A stretch of DNA of 64,000 bases, taken from positions 1 to 64,000 of the forward strand of contig CAWUER010000489.1 of NCBI GenBank assembly GCA_963921195.1, in the 5' to 3' direction. The DNA is from Pegoplata infirma. Lineage: Eukaryota > Arthropoda > Insecta > Diptera > Anthomyiidae. A program made the translations under genes and the position numbers. Positions within the stretch are counted from its first letter, which is position 1. Each line of letters begins with the position of its first letter. Positions 1-10,962 of the stretch are shown here, in pieces. Under the pieces are notes generated by a model. The model was given only the letters and a program-made list of their open reading frames with translations, made no database searches and was not told the DNA's origin.

Positions 1-402
1 ACATTTATGATGTATACGTATACAATTATACTGTACTTTTAAATTGTTATATGTTTATTGAATTTTGTTCCAGGCAAACAGAAATATCAGTATGTGCTGC
101 ATATGTAGCTAATCAATTCTAAAGTTTTGTCTGTCTATTTATAATTAAACATTGATATGTGTATGTATGTATGTATAGTGTAAAATGTTTTTTTTTTCAA
201 AACTACAGCAATATGATTTTATATGATTTTTTTTTTACCACAATTATTTCGTATGCACAATGAGTTACTTGCCGTATGTATATTTGTATTTGTAAACCTA
301 TTCTATATAGGTGAATGTTTTTCTGTAACATTTCTCAGTCGGTTGTGTTTCGTTGTTATATCTTGTACAGTATTAAATTTAAAAAAAATTATAGTACACA
401 GA
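1..402. other. Left-edge non-coding flank of the polymerase gene
   Basis: No convincing gene. A frame opening at an ATG at 223 runs in the same frame as the proposed first polymerase exon (403-435), so the polymerase could start at 223. The extra stretch would encode a very hydrophobic segment, unexpected for a nuclear DNA polymerase, so I prefer 403 and treat 1-402 as promoter or 5' UTR. Confidence 0.4.
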
Positions 403-3400
403 ATGAACTTTTGGAATGAAAACGAAAACTTTCAGGTAATTAATTTTACTACATTTAAAAAAAAAATATATATGTATAAACTTTTATTTTTACAATTTTT
501 GTTTTTTCTTTCAACACTTAATACAAAAGCAAAATATATTTTTTATTTAAATTAATTTAGTGTAGATATAACGTGAACAATATTATTAAAGTTTTCTAAT
601 GTGTGGACAATACTCTATTTGTAGTTGTCTCTTGTGATATGTTAATTTGTTGTAAATAAAAATTGATAAGAATATAACGATTGCTGAGATTAGAAAAATA
701 TTATTACCAGTCAATAGACTGCATACAAGTAAAACATGATAAATTATAGTTAAACTTGTCTCAGCAATGTGTCCTGTAATTCTTTGGCAATTGTTTGTTA
801 TAATATTAAAGTTTTTATCTTTTTCAAATTTTTTCTTCATATTATGATATATACAATAATGGCACATTTCCTGTATTTTCAATACTCTCGATTCCGGTTG
901 TATATCAAAGTCGTGAAAAATTCTCATATCATCTATATAGCCGGGATGCCATACCTTTCCATCAATGACAATATAGTAATGTTGAATTAAATTTACCGAT
1001 GATAATATCGAATAGATTTTATGAACTACAAATGATGTACCAACATTATGTTCACTTAATTCTGGTTTCTGAAAACGAGATTGTAATGATTTTAGTTTTG
1101 GGCATTGATTTTTTGCATATGCCCATTCTTGTAATGCTTTTTTTATATTTTCATCAGTATATTTTTCTTGTAATAAATTCACTACCATTCTATCTTGCTT
1201 ACCACAATTATACATACACCATAACTTTTAATTATCAACTAATAATCGACTTAAAATTAAATTTTTTAATACATCTTTTTAGAATACAATAGATTCAATA
1301 ATATTATCACCACCATCTTCGCCAATACAACAACAACAATTGGCAGCATCTTCAAATGAACATCAATCCGTGTATTTTGAACCATCATCAGCATCATCTT
1401 CAAATGAACATCAATCCGTGTATTCATCATACAAATTAGCAGCAGAACATCAACAAGAAAAATCAGATAGTTGCAGTCTAGAAGTTCTATCCACAATTCA
1501 TACTTTTCGTATTCTAGATGTTCGAATAAATGCAGATTTCGGTCGTTCAAAATTAACTCCCATTACTTTTGATGCAGTTTGTGTTTGTAAAAATGAATCA
1601 GACAAAATTCAAAAAAAAATCATTTTACGTATAGAAGGTTATGTTCATAAAATATACGTTTTCCATCAAGGAGATGATGATTTCAGTTTTATTGAAGATG
1701 TAATGAATTTAGTACCGAATGAGTACATTTTAAATATTGAAAAGAAGAAAAAACGAACAGTATATGGTTATCATCCAGATTTGAGCACTATGTGGGAGAT
1801 AACTGTAAATACTTTTCATATTAAACACATTATTAGAATTTTATATGATAATTTTAATGATTGTCAATTTTTTAATGTATATTTAGATGATACTAATTTA
1901 GCTAGTTCACTATTGTTGCGTAATTATATTCATGTTCGATTATCATCAGCTCAAGAAGAGGAATTATTTAAACAAATTCAAAATCAAAGTCAACAAGAAC
2001 AACAACCGAAAACTTGTCAATTTGAAGAGCAGTCGCCGTGCAAACAGCGAATAAATATTCATACAAATGATATAATATGTCCAACTGAAGAGGAAGAAGT
2101 TTCATTTATTGGAAAATATCCGTATCGTGTACTCTCTATTGATATTGAATGTTTAAGTTGCAATGATGGTACTTTTCCTAATGCTAAAATACAAGAATGT
2201 GAAATAATATGTATTGGCTGTTCAATGACTGATTTTAATGGTGGTCTTGACGATTTATCAGCACAAAATACAGTTTCGTCACAAATCTTCATATTCTCAA
2301 CCTGTTCAAATGTACCGTCGTCTACAAACTATTACGGTGAACTCTTGAAATCACAATATCAATGTATTCAATCGGCCAATGAACGGGAAATGTTAATACA
2401 ATTTCTTCAATTTCTTAAAGTTTACAATCCAAGTATTATAATTGGATACAATGTAAAAAATTTCGATTTTGGTTATATATATGATCGTATTGAGTTTTTA
2501 AAATTGCTACCTCTAACTAAATATTGTAATGCCTATAGTGTACCGTGGAAATCGCGTAAAACTATCTACAAGAGTAATCAGAGTGGTTCACGTGAATGTC
2601 GTAATTTTATTTTGCTCGGTTTCATCTTTATCGATATCTACGAATTTATTTTAAATCAATATCGTCTACAATCATATAAATTGGAGAATGTAGCTCAACA
2701 TTTTCTTAAACGGAAAAAACTTGATATGGATTATTCAAATATAAATATTTTTTATAAATCAGCTGATAGAGATAAACAAATGCAATTATTAGAATATTGT
2801 TGTGTAGACGCACATTTATGTACAGAACTATTTGCCGTTCTGAGAGTTTTTAATAGTGTAGAAGCTGTTTCTATTGTCACAGGTATTCCAATTCGATATG
2901 TGCTTGAACGTGGTCAACAAATTCGTATGAATACATTATTTCAACGTAGTCTCATTGAACGTGCTTCTGAAAATTTTGTATTTCCATTGATAAATGTTGA
3001 AAAATTTCTTTTCATTAATAACAATGACAATATGAATGTTTGTGATATTGGAAATGATGAAAAATATATGGGAGCTCATGTTGTCGATCCAAAAGCAAAT
3101 TTTTATCGTGAACCTGTTTGTACTCTAGATTTTGCTTCACTCTATCCATCAATAATGAGCGCTTTCAACATGTGCTATTCTACGCTACTGTCGCAAGATA
3201 GTCTTGACAAGTTTATGAAACCGATTTTAAAGCCAGAACAATATATTAAAAATCATGTACATCTTGATAAAAAAGATTGTGTTATATCCTTGTGTAGACA
3301 TAAAATTCCATTCAAAATAAAAAATTCAAATCATAAACTTGAACTTGACGTTGTTCAGACACCATTTCTCAATAAAAATATAGCTTTTGTACAATCTTCA

Positions 3401-5410
3401 CATTTTACGGGAATTTTACCCGGAATTTTGAATAATTTATTGACAAATCGTAAACGTGTTCGTAAATTAATGGCTGAATTGGATGAAACTAAAATTCAAC
3501 AAATTCAAATGTTTGACAGTCTTCAACTTGCATTCAAAATGTCTGCCAATTCAATTTACGGAGCAACTGGTGCAAATTCCACTTCAAAATTGCCATGTAT
3601 TGATATTGCATCTAGTGTTACATCTTTTGGTAGATATCTATTGGCTTCTATAACAGCTGCAACTGAATCATATAAATTTGACTTGATTGTTTGTCCTACC
3701 ACCTCAAATGCTCAAATGCTATCAAATTATAATAAGGATGATGCGACACTAGTTCAAGATACTAAAGATGATGCGACGACATCACCTCAAATGCTATCAA
3801 ATTATAATAAGGATGATGCGACACTAGTTCAAGATACTAAAGATGATGCGACACTAGTTCAAGATACTAAAGATGATGCGACACTAGTTCAAGATACTAA
3901 AGATGATGCGACACTAGTTCAAGATACTAAAGATGATGCGACACTAGTTAAAGATACTAAAGATGATGCGACAACATCAACTCATATGATATCGGATGAT
4001 TCACACAATGGCAGTGTTGTAGTTTATGGAGATACAGATTCTATTATGATTAGGCCGGGCGGTAATATTAATACAGTTCAACGTTCTTTAATTTTTGGTA
4101 TTGAAATGGCTAAAAAATGTACTGAAATGATAAATTCGCCACCAATTAAATTGGAATTTGAAAAAGTTTATTTTCCATATCTTTTGTTGCGAAAGAAAAA
4201 CTATGTTGGTCTTATGTGGACTTGTGCCGAAAAATATAAAAAAATTGATGCCAAGGGTATAAAAACTACTAGACGTGATACAATACCGCTAACAAAAATC
4301 TTACTCAATCAAATAATTGATGTACTAATGCTGAAATCTCCAAATATGTCCATGGAATCTCTAGAAAATGTAATTCTTGAAATTATCGAAGAACAATTAA
4401 TTAAATTATGTGAATGTTGCAAAATGATTACAAAACAAAATGATTATTCTGCAGAAAAAATTGATAATGTACTGAAACAGTTGATAATAACAAAGAAATA
4501 TACAAAAGAAAAATATGCTGGTCCACAGCCGCATGTCCAAATAGTCAAGAGACAACAACAAAATGCTACAAATACTATTCCTTTTAAACTTGGCGATAGA
4601 ATATCATATTGTATTTTAAATGATAATAAAGTTGAAAATTTACAATGTTTTTCATGCCAAACAGTACAAAAATCAATTAGTAATTTTTTCATTACTAATA
4701 ATAGTACACAATCTATGTGCAACCCTAATACTTGTAAAAATATATGCAACCCTAATATTTGTAAAAACTTACACCAATCTATGTGCAACCCTAATACTTG
4801 TAAAAATCTACACCAATCTATGTACAACCCTAATACTTGTAAAAATCTACACCAATCTATGTGCAACCCTAATACTTGTAAAAATCTACACCAATCTATG
4901 TGCAACCCTAATACTTGTAAAAATCTACACCAATCTATGTGCAACCCTAATACTTGTAAAAATCTACACCAATCTATGTACAACCCTAATAATTTTCAAG
5001 ATCTAAATCAATCTATTGATACTTTAAATAAAAATAATAGTATACATAGTAAATTTAAAACATTTGGTGTGAAGAAAACTGCATCATCATTGTCAAATTG
5101 TAAAGATTGCAAACAAATACAATTAAATGCAACGAAAATTTCAAATAAAGCCTATACAATTGATGAATATTTAGCGGAACCAGAACGTTTCTCCTTAGAT
5201 ATGAAATATTATGCAAATGCAGTGTTTCTTACACCTCTTACATCTTTACCCTTGTATTCGGACTTGAAAAATAATGCAAATTGGTTTCAAAAAATATGCA
5301 ATTTATTACAAAAATATTTTCCAAATATCGATTTCGTACAAATTCTTCCAATTAAATATAAAAATTTCCTTAAAACTAATCAAAAAATAACTTCTCCATT
5401 TTTTAAATAA
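403..5410 (+). CDS. dnapol: B-family DNA polymerase, predicted two exons (403-435 and 1283-5410)
   Basis: Replicative DNA polymerase with 3'-5' exonuclease. Exo I (DIE) lies near 2141-2149, Exo II (GYNVKNFDF) near 2443-2470, Exo III (YCCVDAH) near 2795-2815. Polymerase motif A (DFASLYPSI) is near 3128-3154, motif B (KMSANSIYG) near 3536-3562, motif C (YGDTDS) near 4024-4041, and a KKxY motif near 4194-4205. The large open frame (1283-5410) has no ATG before 1703, yet an N-terminal-domain-like region is encoded upstream of that ATG. It opens right after an acceptor-like TTTTTAG. An 11-codon ATG frame at 403-435 ends in CAG followed by GTAATT and joins in phase 0, predicting about 1386 residues. 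Two in-frame repeat blocks are unusual: a 10-residue repeat between motifs B and C, and a 13-residue Cys-containing repeat lying between two CxxC pairs near the C-terminus. No TAAG lies before exon 1, in keeping with early expression. The function is secure; the exon structure is inferred. Confidence 0.93.
436..1282 (+). other. Predicted 847-nt phase-0 intron of the polymerase gene
   Basis: Donor CAG/GTAATT at 435/436 and acceptor CATCTTTTTAG/AATAC at 1282/1283 are good matches to metazoan splice consensus, and the flanking reading frames are in phase. The interval contains the whole ac81-like gene on the opposite strand. The prediction rests on sequence alone; the alternative is translation starting at the internal ATG at 1703. 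Confidence 0.65.
586..1215 (-). CDS. ac81: Ac81-like core protein
   Basis: Recognised from features of the baculovirus/nudivirus Ac81 family: the segment HYYIVIDGKVWHPG (about residues 79-92), an EMCHYC segment near 116-121, and IITNNCQRITGH near 138-149, followed by a hydrophobic C-terminal half with two probable membrane helices (about 157-190). The 209-residue length fits the family. Ac81 is a conserved core protein of this virus group, linked to envelopment and virion maturation in baculoviruses. The ATG start is clear. No TAAG lies close upstream. The gene lies entirely inside the predicted polymerase intron on the other strand, so the two transcripts would be antisense over this stretch. 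Confidence 0.8.
   Translation of the reverse strand: MYNCGKQDRMVVNLLQEKYTDENIKKALQEWAYAKNQCPKLKSLQSRFQKPELSEHNVGTSFVVHKIYSILSSVNLIQHYYIVIDGKVWHPGYIDDMRIFHDFDIQPESRVLKIQEMCHYCIYHNMKKKFEKDKNFNIITNNCQRITGHIAETSLTIIYHVLLVCSLLTGNNIFLISAIVIFLSIFIYNKLTYHKRQLQIEYCPHIRKL
3719..3986 (+). repeat. In-frame tandem repeat between polymerase motifs B and C
   Basis: A 30-bp unit encoding KDDATLVQDT recurs, with eight KDDAT heads in all. A longer unit containing QMLSNYN is also duplicated. The period is a multiple of three, so copy-number changes keep the frame. It sits in the palm domain between motif B (near 3536-3562) and motif C (near 4024-4041). Confidence 0.9.
4711..4990 (+). repeat. In-frame 39-bp repeat in the polymerase C-terminus
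   Basis: Units of 13 residues (core CNPNTCKNLHQSM) are repeated about seven times. Some copies have Tyr in place of the first Cys. The block lies between a CxxC pair at 4646-4657 and another at 5099-5110, so it appears inserted in the loop of a possible zinc-binding module. Confidence 0.88.
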
Positions 5411-7107
5411 TAACTTATATAATTTGTATATCTCTTTAAACATAACTTGAATTATTTTTAAGGATGACGTCATCAGTATTTACTTTAAATAAATTTTATT
5501 TTCTTAATAAAAAAAAATCTTGCAAAACATTTTTCATTTCCAAAAAAAAATATTTTTTATTAATTTAATTTTTTGTAAAATTTACAAGTTTCCCGCATAC
5601 CTGTAAACGAAGCTATTGTAGTCTCTACCGGGAAACTACACGGGATTCCCGTACAAATCCCTATTGATTTTTAAAAATTTGCCTTATAAAACTAAAAATT
5701 ACTAAAAATCTTTAGGGATTTGTACGGGAATCCCGTAAGAATCCCGTGTCAACAACTTTTATAATATTTTAAATAGTGCGGGATTTATGCGGGATGGCCG
5801 TAACTTTCCCAAAAAGGTGTTTTTTAAATTTCAAAAAAAAATATTTTTTTTTATTTTTTTCATCGATTTTTTTTTCAAGAAAAGTATATTTTTTTCAAAA
5901 TTTTGCATTAATTTTAAATATAATATAAAATTTACATTTTTTTTCTCTATTTTTTGTATGTTTTTAATATGACATTTTTAATTGTCTTTAACATTATGAA
6001 ATATGCAAAAACATTGAATTTAACATATTTTTCTTGTAATGTTTTTTCTTGTTTCTTGTCTACTCTAAGAAGAATTTGAGTTACCTAAAATTTTTTATCG
6101 TTTTGTGTAGTGGTTTATGTTGTTGTGTTTTTCCAGTAAAATATGTTTTTTCACTATAATAAATTCAACATTATATGTTTTTTGTATGCGATTTTAAGTA
6201 CAATATAGCTGAAAGGTATACATTATTGTACATAAATTTATGACTGGTTGGCTAACATTTTTTAAATGATACTTGCACGTAAAATACAAATGTTTGCTTG
6301 TAAAAATGACAAAATTTCCTTAGTTGAAAATACAATAATGTATAATATAAAAAGAGCACAATAATAGTCTGACTAACATAAAATTGCGCGTTCAAAAACA
6401 CACAACAAAGAGTAAAATAGAATAACAACTGTACATGTAGGTAGGCACATATTGATTTGAAAAGTATGGGGTATAAAAACTTTTTGAAGATCAAATATGA
6501 TTTATTTACACATCATAGTGTTAAAGTGTGCACAAGTAATAATAAAAAATATTATTTTACAGACTTGTGTGTTAAAAAACATGTTTTAGACTATTATTAA
6601 ATATGAATTTAGTACACATAGTTCAATGTTCTAAGTTCACAAACACATTTCTTATAGTTTTAAAAATGAATATTTATTAAAAATACAAAGCCATAAATGC
6701 AATTAAAGGTTATAATTTTCTTTAACATATTTAGTTCAAAAATTAAGAGAGAAAGAAAGAGAGAACAAATAAATGGAATAAAAATAATCGCAAATAATTA
6801 AATTTTCTCTCGAGTCATTTATTTTAATTTTTATATGGATACATACAATATTTTTTTTATTGTTGTCAAGCTTAATTTTATGTATGTATAATCTTAATTT
6901 TACAAGAATTTTAAACATTTAATTAGAAAAAAAAATTAAAAACATTTAAACTTTAAAAACATTTGATTAAAAACATATTAAATTTAAAAACATATTAATC
7001 GAAAAAAAATATAGTATATAATAAAAATATGCATATGTAGTCTTTAAAAACATGTAATACTTGAAAATAAAAATATAGTATAGAAAAAATATATGTATTC
7101 TTTTAAA
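5411..7107. other. 1.7-kb non-coding region with inverted repeat
   Basis: No credible gene: the open frames here are short, low complexity (Phe/Lys from poly-A/T) or lack ATG. The left part holds a cluster of GGGAT/ATCCC motifs and a perfect inverted repeat, conspicuously GC-rich against the surrounding A/T. The remainder is A/T-rich and I see nothing further in it. Confidence 0.7.
5640..5736. repeat. Inverted repeat with 24-bp arms, each containing a 13-bp palindrome
   Basis: The arm 5640-5663 is the perfect reverse complement of 5713-5736, with a 49-nt A/T-rich spacer. Each arm begins or ends with ACGGGAWTCCCGT, itself a palindrome around one central base (5640-5652 and 5724-5736). Further CCCGT/CGGGA half-sites lie at about 5592-5632 and 5739-5797. 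Candidate replication origin, homologous-region-like enhancer or stable hairpin; the role is inferred. Confidence 0.85.
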
Positions 7108-7665
7108 TTATTTGTTTGCATTTGAGGGAAATGTCAATTTGTTTGCTTCAGCAGCTTCCTGTTTGAGACGTTCTGCTCTATTTTTATAAATCAAATCCCA
7201 GTCAACCATTTTAAAAACACGACCCAAGCTATAAACACTGGCACCTTTAAAATTTCCCAAATTTAAAATATGATCTTTGTTGGTTCTGTACATATCGATG
7301 ACCTGTTTATACGGTTCTGCTTTAGTTGTCGGTGGACACAGTACATAAATTAAATTGGGATATTTATGCCAAATTGTGTTGCCGGTCAGTGGATGTTTAA
7401 CATATTTATGAATTGATGACGATAAAACCCAATTAATAGCTGCTTTTAAGTCATCAGTGTCAAAGATGGTATTAGCTTTTGTTTGGAAGTATAGTTGAAG
7501 ATTTTTTAAAAAGTTTTCCTTTTTCGGATAATTTCTAGTGTCGATGATAATACGGTCATTTTCAACATCTTCGACTACAGCTTGCCAAGTAAGATCACCG
7601 TCATTAACCAATTCAAAGATTTCAAAGTAGGAATAAATTTCATCAACAGTATCTTCAGACGCCAT
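7108..7665 (-). CDS. Unrecognised 185-residue protein
   Basis: I do not recognise this protein. It has an acidic N-terminus (MASEDTVDEIYSYFEIFELV), mixed alpha/beta composition without repeats, no signal peptide or membrane helix, and a basic, helical C-terminal tail (NRAERLKQEAAEANK). The ATG start follows an alternating TA run that could act as a TATA element, and no TAAG lies nearby. It is first in a run of four minus-strand genes to 10.7 kb. The normal composition, in contrast to the low-complexity surroundings, supports a real gene. Confidence 0.75.
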   Translation of the reverse strand: MASEDTVDEIYSYFEIFELVNDGDLTWQAVVEDVENDRIIIDTRNYPKKENFLKNLQLYFQTKANTIFDTDDLKAAINWVLSSSIHKYVKHPLTGNTIWHKYPNLIYVLCPPTTKAEPYKQVIDMYRTNKDHILNLGNFKGASVYSLGRVFKMVDWDLIYKNRAERLKQEAAEANKLTFPSNANK

Positions 7666-7881
7666 TTTATATATATATATTGTATAGTATACACAAATTA
7701 TAAACTTATATTGTGAAATTGTTTTTGTTGAATTTTTTTAAAACGCGCACACTCTTCACAATTACGTCTTTTCTATTCGAATGTTACAAGTCAACTGAAT
7801 TGTGTTCTTTTTTGAGTATAAAAACTTATTTTACTCAATTCACAGTACCAATACGGACACAAATTTAAGATCTCTAAAAAC

Positions 7882-8379
7882 TCAATTTATAGTTGCCATG
7901 TACAAGTTTTTTAATAGCTTATTGAGATGTGTCGACTTTTTTTGATGCGTAAAAATTCGATAAAAAAGCAACAATGAACTGAGAAAAAGAATTGTGAGAA
8001 CTGACAGAAGAGAATAATAATGGGAGTATGTGAATTTTACCATTAAACTGCCTGTAATTGATGCATTTAAATTTTGTAAATGTTTCAGATAATTTAATTG
8101 TTTTCCGGCGACATTAAATTTTAAACTGCCTTCATCATTTGTAATTGCATTCAGAGTATTCCACAATTGAATATCGCTTATTCCTGCATTTCTATAAACA
8201 TTCCAATATCGAATAATGTATAATTTTAATAATACTACCACATATTTAACATTTACTCTATAATTTCCCAATTTGTCCAATGCAAATAGTTTATCTTCAG
8301 GTTTTTGTAATTGCCTTTTGTGTAGCACATTCTTGTCTATAAACTTTAAATAGTCATTTATATGTGGAACTAAAATCAT
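7882..8379 (-). CDS. Unrecognised C-terminally anchored membrane protein
   Basis: 165 residues, not recognised. The N-terminal two thirds looks soluble; a single hydrophobic segment (about residues 124-142, LLSVLTILFLSSLLLFYRIF) is followed by a short basic tail (THQKKSTHLNKLLK), as in a tail-anchored protein. A cytosolic or nuclear N-terminus with envelope or inner-membrane insertion is possible. It lies 95 nt from the next gene on the same strand. The ATG is the only plausible start. Confidence 0.65.
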   Translation of the reverse strand: MILVPHINDYLKFIDKNVLHKRQLQKPEDKLFALDKLGNYRVNVKYVVVLLKLYIIRYWNVYRNAGISDIQLWNTLNAITNDEGSLKFNVAGKQLNYLKHLQNLNASITGSLMVKFTYSHYYSLLSVLTILFLSSLLLFYRIFTHQKKSTHLNKLLKNLYMATIN

Positions 8380-8474
8380 ATCTTAATCAATTAATACATT
8401 AAACTTATCTCTTTATCCTTTATAATTTGCATTAGTTTACTCTTTAATATTATCTTTTGTACGTTTAGTGTTGT

Positions 8475-8903
8475 CTAGTTTTCTGTTCTAAAACTGTTTG
8501 TTTTATTTATAAAAAATATTCCCAATGTTAGGAGCTGATTTATAATCTCAATTAAACTAAAAGTTTTCGGCTGTGAAAATAGAATAAAAGTTTCTGTATA
8601 ATTTGTTTTTAAAAAATTTAAACATTGATTAAAGTCCCACTTACAATTAATATATCTTAGAGAAGTATCTGTTTGTATTTGTAGAGCATTATAATTTTTA
8701 TATCTTTGAGGTTTTGTTAGCAATGTTATAATAGTACCTTTATAGTTGATTAAAAAATAGTTCATTGGTAAAATATGAGCACATCTTATAAAATCGACAT
8801 TATTGAATTTTCCATCAGGTTTAATGTCACAAACGGTTGCCTTAATAGGTCCATATGAATTTTCAGCTATAACATTGCCAATATCTTTGAATATTGAATT
8901 CAT
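8475..8903 (-). CDS. Unrecognised 142-residue protein
   Basis: Not recognised. It has a compact mixed sequence with Cys at about residues 25, 41 and 83 and a mildly hydrophobic stretch near the C-terminus (IINQLLTLGIFFI). The ATG is preceded by TAAG 15 nt upstream (8914-8917 on the opposite strand), a late-promoter-like arrangement. It lies between two other minus-strand genes with short spacers. Confidence 0.65.
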   Translation of the reverse strand: MNSIFKDIGNVIAENSYGPIKATVCDIKPDGKFNNVDFIRCAHILPMNYFLINYKGTIITLLTKPQRYKNYNALQIQTDTSLRYINCKWDFNQCLNFLKTNYTETFILFSQPKTFSLIEIINQLLTLGIFFINKTNSFRTEN

Positions 8904-8913
8904 GATGAAGAAT

Positions 8914-8917
8914 CTTA
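8914..8917 (-). promoter_or_regulatory. TAAG late-promoter-like motif before the 142-residue gene
   Basis: GTAAG lies 15 nt upstream of the ATG at 8903. In baculoviruses TAAG is the transcription start of late genes read by the viral RNA polymerase. Here it belongs to a window-wide pattern. Confidence 0.4.
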
Positions 8918-8996
8918 CTTTTAATTAAAATACGTAATTAAATGACATACATATAAAAAAAAAGAAATCTTTTTCAACATATACATATTATTAAAT

Positions 8997-10715
8997 TTAA
9001 TTTCTGAAAAAATTACTTTTTACATTACAAATGACATTATTTACACCATACAATTCACGATTCACAAGTTCAACAATTAAATTTGCGTACGCATCAACAT
9101 TTGTCAATATTTCCAAACTAGATTCTGAACAATTTTGATTTGAAAATGTTACATCAGATGGATATTTAATAATATTATTGTATGAAAGTTTTCTAATATT
9201 TCTAATTTCATCGCTTGATAATCGTTTAACTAAATCTTTATTACAATAGTTTGTATAGTCTGACCTTTGAAAAGCATCCTGATAGGTACGATCTGTATCA
9301 TTTGCTATAGCATTGAATCGGCATTCTATAATCTTTCGAAATTGTTTCTTTTCAATGTCGGATAGTAAAAGATTTAAAGTTAGAAATTTTTCTCTTGCCA
9401 TCATTCGATTCGTAAGACAGTTTTGTGTGAGTTGTCGATGTGCTATCAAAAATATTGGATCCATTGTAGAAGTACGTATTTTCATTATTTCAAATGAATT
9501 CTGTTTAATAATCTGTGAATCGATAGTATTTAGATTTATTTGTTTACGTCTTTTACTATTGGGTCTATTGCGTAATGCTGTTGTACCTGCAGTATTACAA
9601 CCAATTATACTGATGATTTCTTCTTTGGTAACATTTTGCACTTTGCCACATATGAAAATAATCAATTGTGATATCCATGACGGATTAATACCATACTCTA
9701 TAAATTTATTTAGATTAGCCGATAAAAGATTTATTATATCAAATGTATCTTTGTGTAAAAGTGTATCAATGAATTTAACGAGCCATGGTTTTTCAATTTT
9801 TTGCAACTGCAATAATGGTCGTATTAAATTTCTAACTGTAAAGTTATTATTAGTTATCGTAGAGTGTCCAGTTGTCGACAATGCATTATATTCACACAAC
9901 ATTTCTGATATATTGAAAAATATTTCATAGATTTGCATCTTTTCAATATTAGATAGACGATTTGCTCTTTCTTCCTCTGTTTCATCGTTTATTGATGTAC
10001 TCGGCTCATTCGGACTAATGCTGGCAGTTTGTAATCTATCCAAAAGTTCAGTACTACCAAAACATGATGAAATGACTGCTTTCAGATAGTAATTTATCCA
10101 TGGTTGAAAAACATATTCAAAGCTGATTAGAAACTGAGGATAAAGTACAAAAGGATCATCTCTATCAAATTCAATTTCTAATAAAGGATTTTCTTCAATG
10201 CCATCATTTAGTTTTGTCATAAAATTCATTAGCTGTGTATATGCTGTAAAAAAATCAGCGGTAAATATAAATTCAATAGTATTGAAAACATTATTTTGAA
10301 TATTATTTTCATCTTCAGCACTAATTAAATTCTGTTGGTTAATCTCTTGAACGCGTTCATTTACGACATCTATAAAGCTTTTCGTAAAAATTCTTTCATT
10401 ATTTATAGTGTCTAATGGTAAGTCTTTCCAATTTTCTATTAAGATATCAGATCCTGAAACTATATCCATTCGAGATTGAACATTAAGTAAGATAATTTTA
10501 CCAATCAAATCAAACACACAACTAAGTTTTAAATAGTTGACACTGTCGTCTGAGTTTGATACGGTTATAAACGGAATTCTAAATTTGCTGCTATAAACTT
10601 CAGATTCAATTTGTTGATCTGGTATAAGAATATCTGGTGGAACATCTCGTGGAGCAAATGTATATATTAAATTATTTTGAATTTTAACAATAGATTGTTT
10701 TAAATAATACTCCAT
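8997..10715 (-). CDS. Unrecognised 572-residue protein
   Basis: A full-length protein without homology I can name. It is Asn/Ile-rich but complex over its whole length, with no signal peptide or membrane helix. A basic patch RNRPNSKRRKQ near residues 384-394 could be a nuclear localisation signal. The C-terminal third is helical and charged. The start lies 13 nt from a long TA run (10729-10744). The gene is divergent from the matrixin at 10963 across about 250 nt of A/T-rich promoter sequence. It could be a structural or nuclear protein. Confidence 0.78.
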   Translation of the reverse strand: MEYYLKQSIVKIQNNLIYTFAPRDVPPDILIPDQQIESEVYSSKFRIPFITVSNSDDSVNYLKLSCVFDLIGKIILLNVQSRMDIVSGSDILIENWKDLPLDTINNERIFTKSFIDVVNERVQEINQQNLISAEDENNIQNNVFNTIEFIFTADFFTAYTQLMNFMTKLNDGIEENPLLEIEFDRDDPFVLYPQFLISFEYVFQPWINYYLKAVISSCFGSTELLDRLQTASISPNEPSTSINDETEEERANRLSNIEKMQIYEIFFNISEMLCEYNALSTTGHSTITNNNFTVRNLIRPLLQLQKIEKPWLVKFIDTLLHKDTFDIINLLSANLNKFIEYGINPSWISQLIIFICGKVQNVTKEEIISIIGCNTAGTTALRNRPNSKRRKQINLNTIDSQIIKQNSFEIMKIRTSTMDPIFLIAHRQLTQNCLTNRMMAREKFLTLNLLLSDIEKKQFRKIIECRFNAIANDTDRTYQDAFQRSDYTNYCNKDLVKRLSSDEIRNIRKLSYNNIIKYPSDVTFSNQNCSESSLEILTNVDAYANLIVELVNRELYGVNNVICNVKSNFFRN

Positions 10716-10962
10716 TTAAGCAATTGTATATATATATATATAATATAGTTTTCAATATTCCTTTTTTATTAGCACTTGCACTTGGATTCACTTTATATCC
10801 TTCTTTCTATATACAACTATAAATATATATATATATATATCTTTAAACATATACAGATAGTTTTATATTATGTCTTTCAACGGGTATGTATACTATAAAA
10901 AAGTTTTAAATAGTAATACAATACACACTTAATAAAAAAGGTGCTTCTTATTTAGTACAAGG

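Noticed and set aside
223..555. Plus-strand frame of 110 codons at the left edge
   Set aside because: Low-complexity, Phe/Lys-rich end and hydrophobic start; more likely it only overlaps the first polymerase exon (403-435), whose frame it shares.
4444..4983. 179-codon frame antisense to the polymerase repeats
   Set aside because: Open only because the 39-bp coding repeat has no stops in that register; a shadow of the polymerase.
5787..5972. 61-codon plus-strand frame
   Set aside because: Translation of poly-T/poly-A (Phe/Lys) in non-coding DNA; no domain or normal composition.
6252..6494. 80-codon hydrophobic minus-strand frame
   Set aside because: Starts with TTG, not ATG, and composition is what A/T-rich DNA gives by chance.
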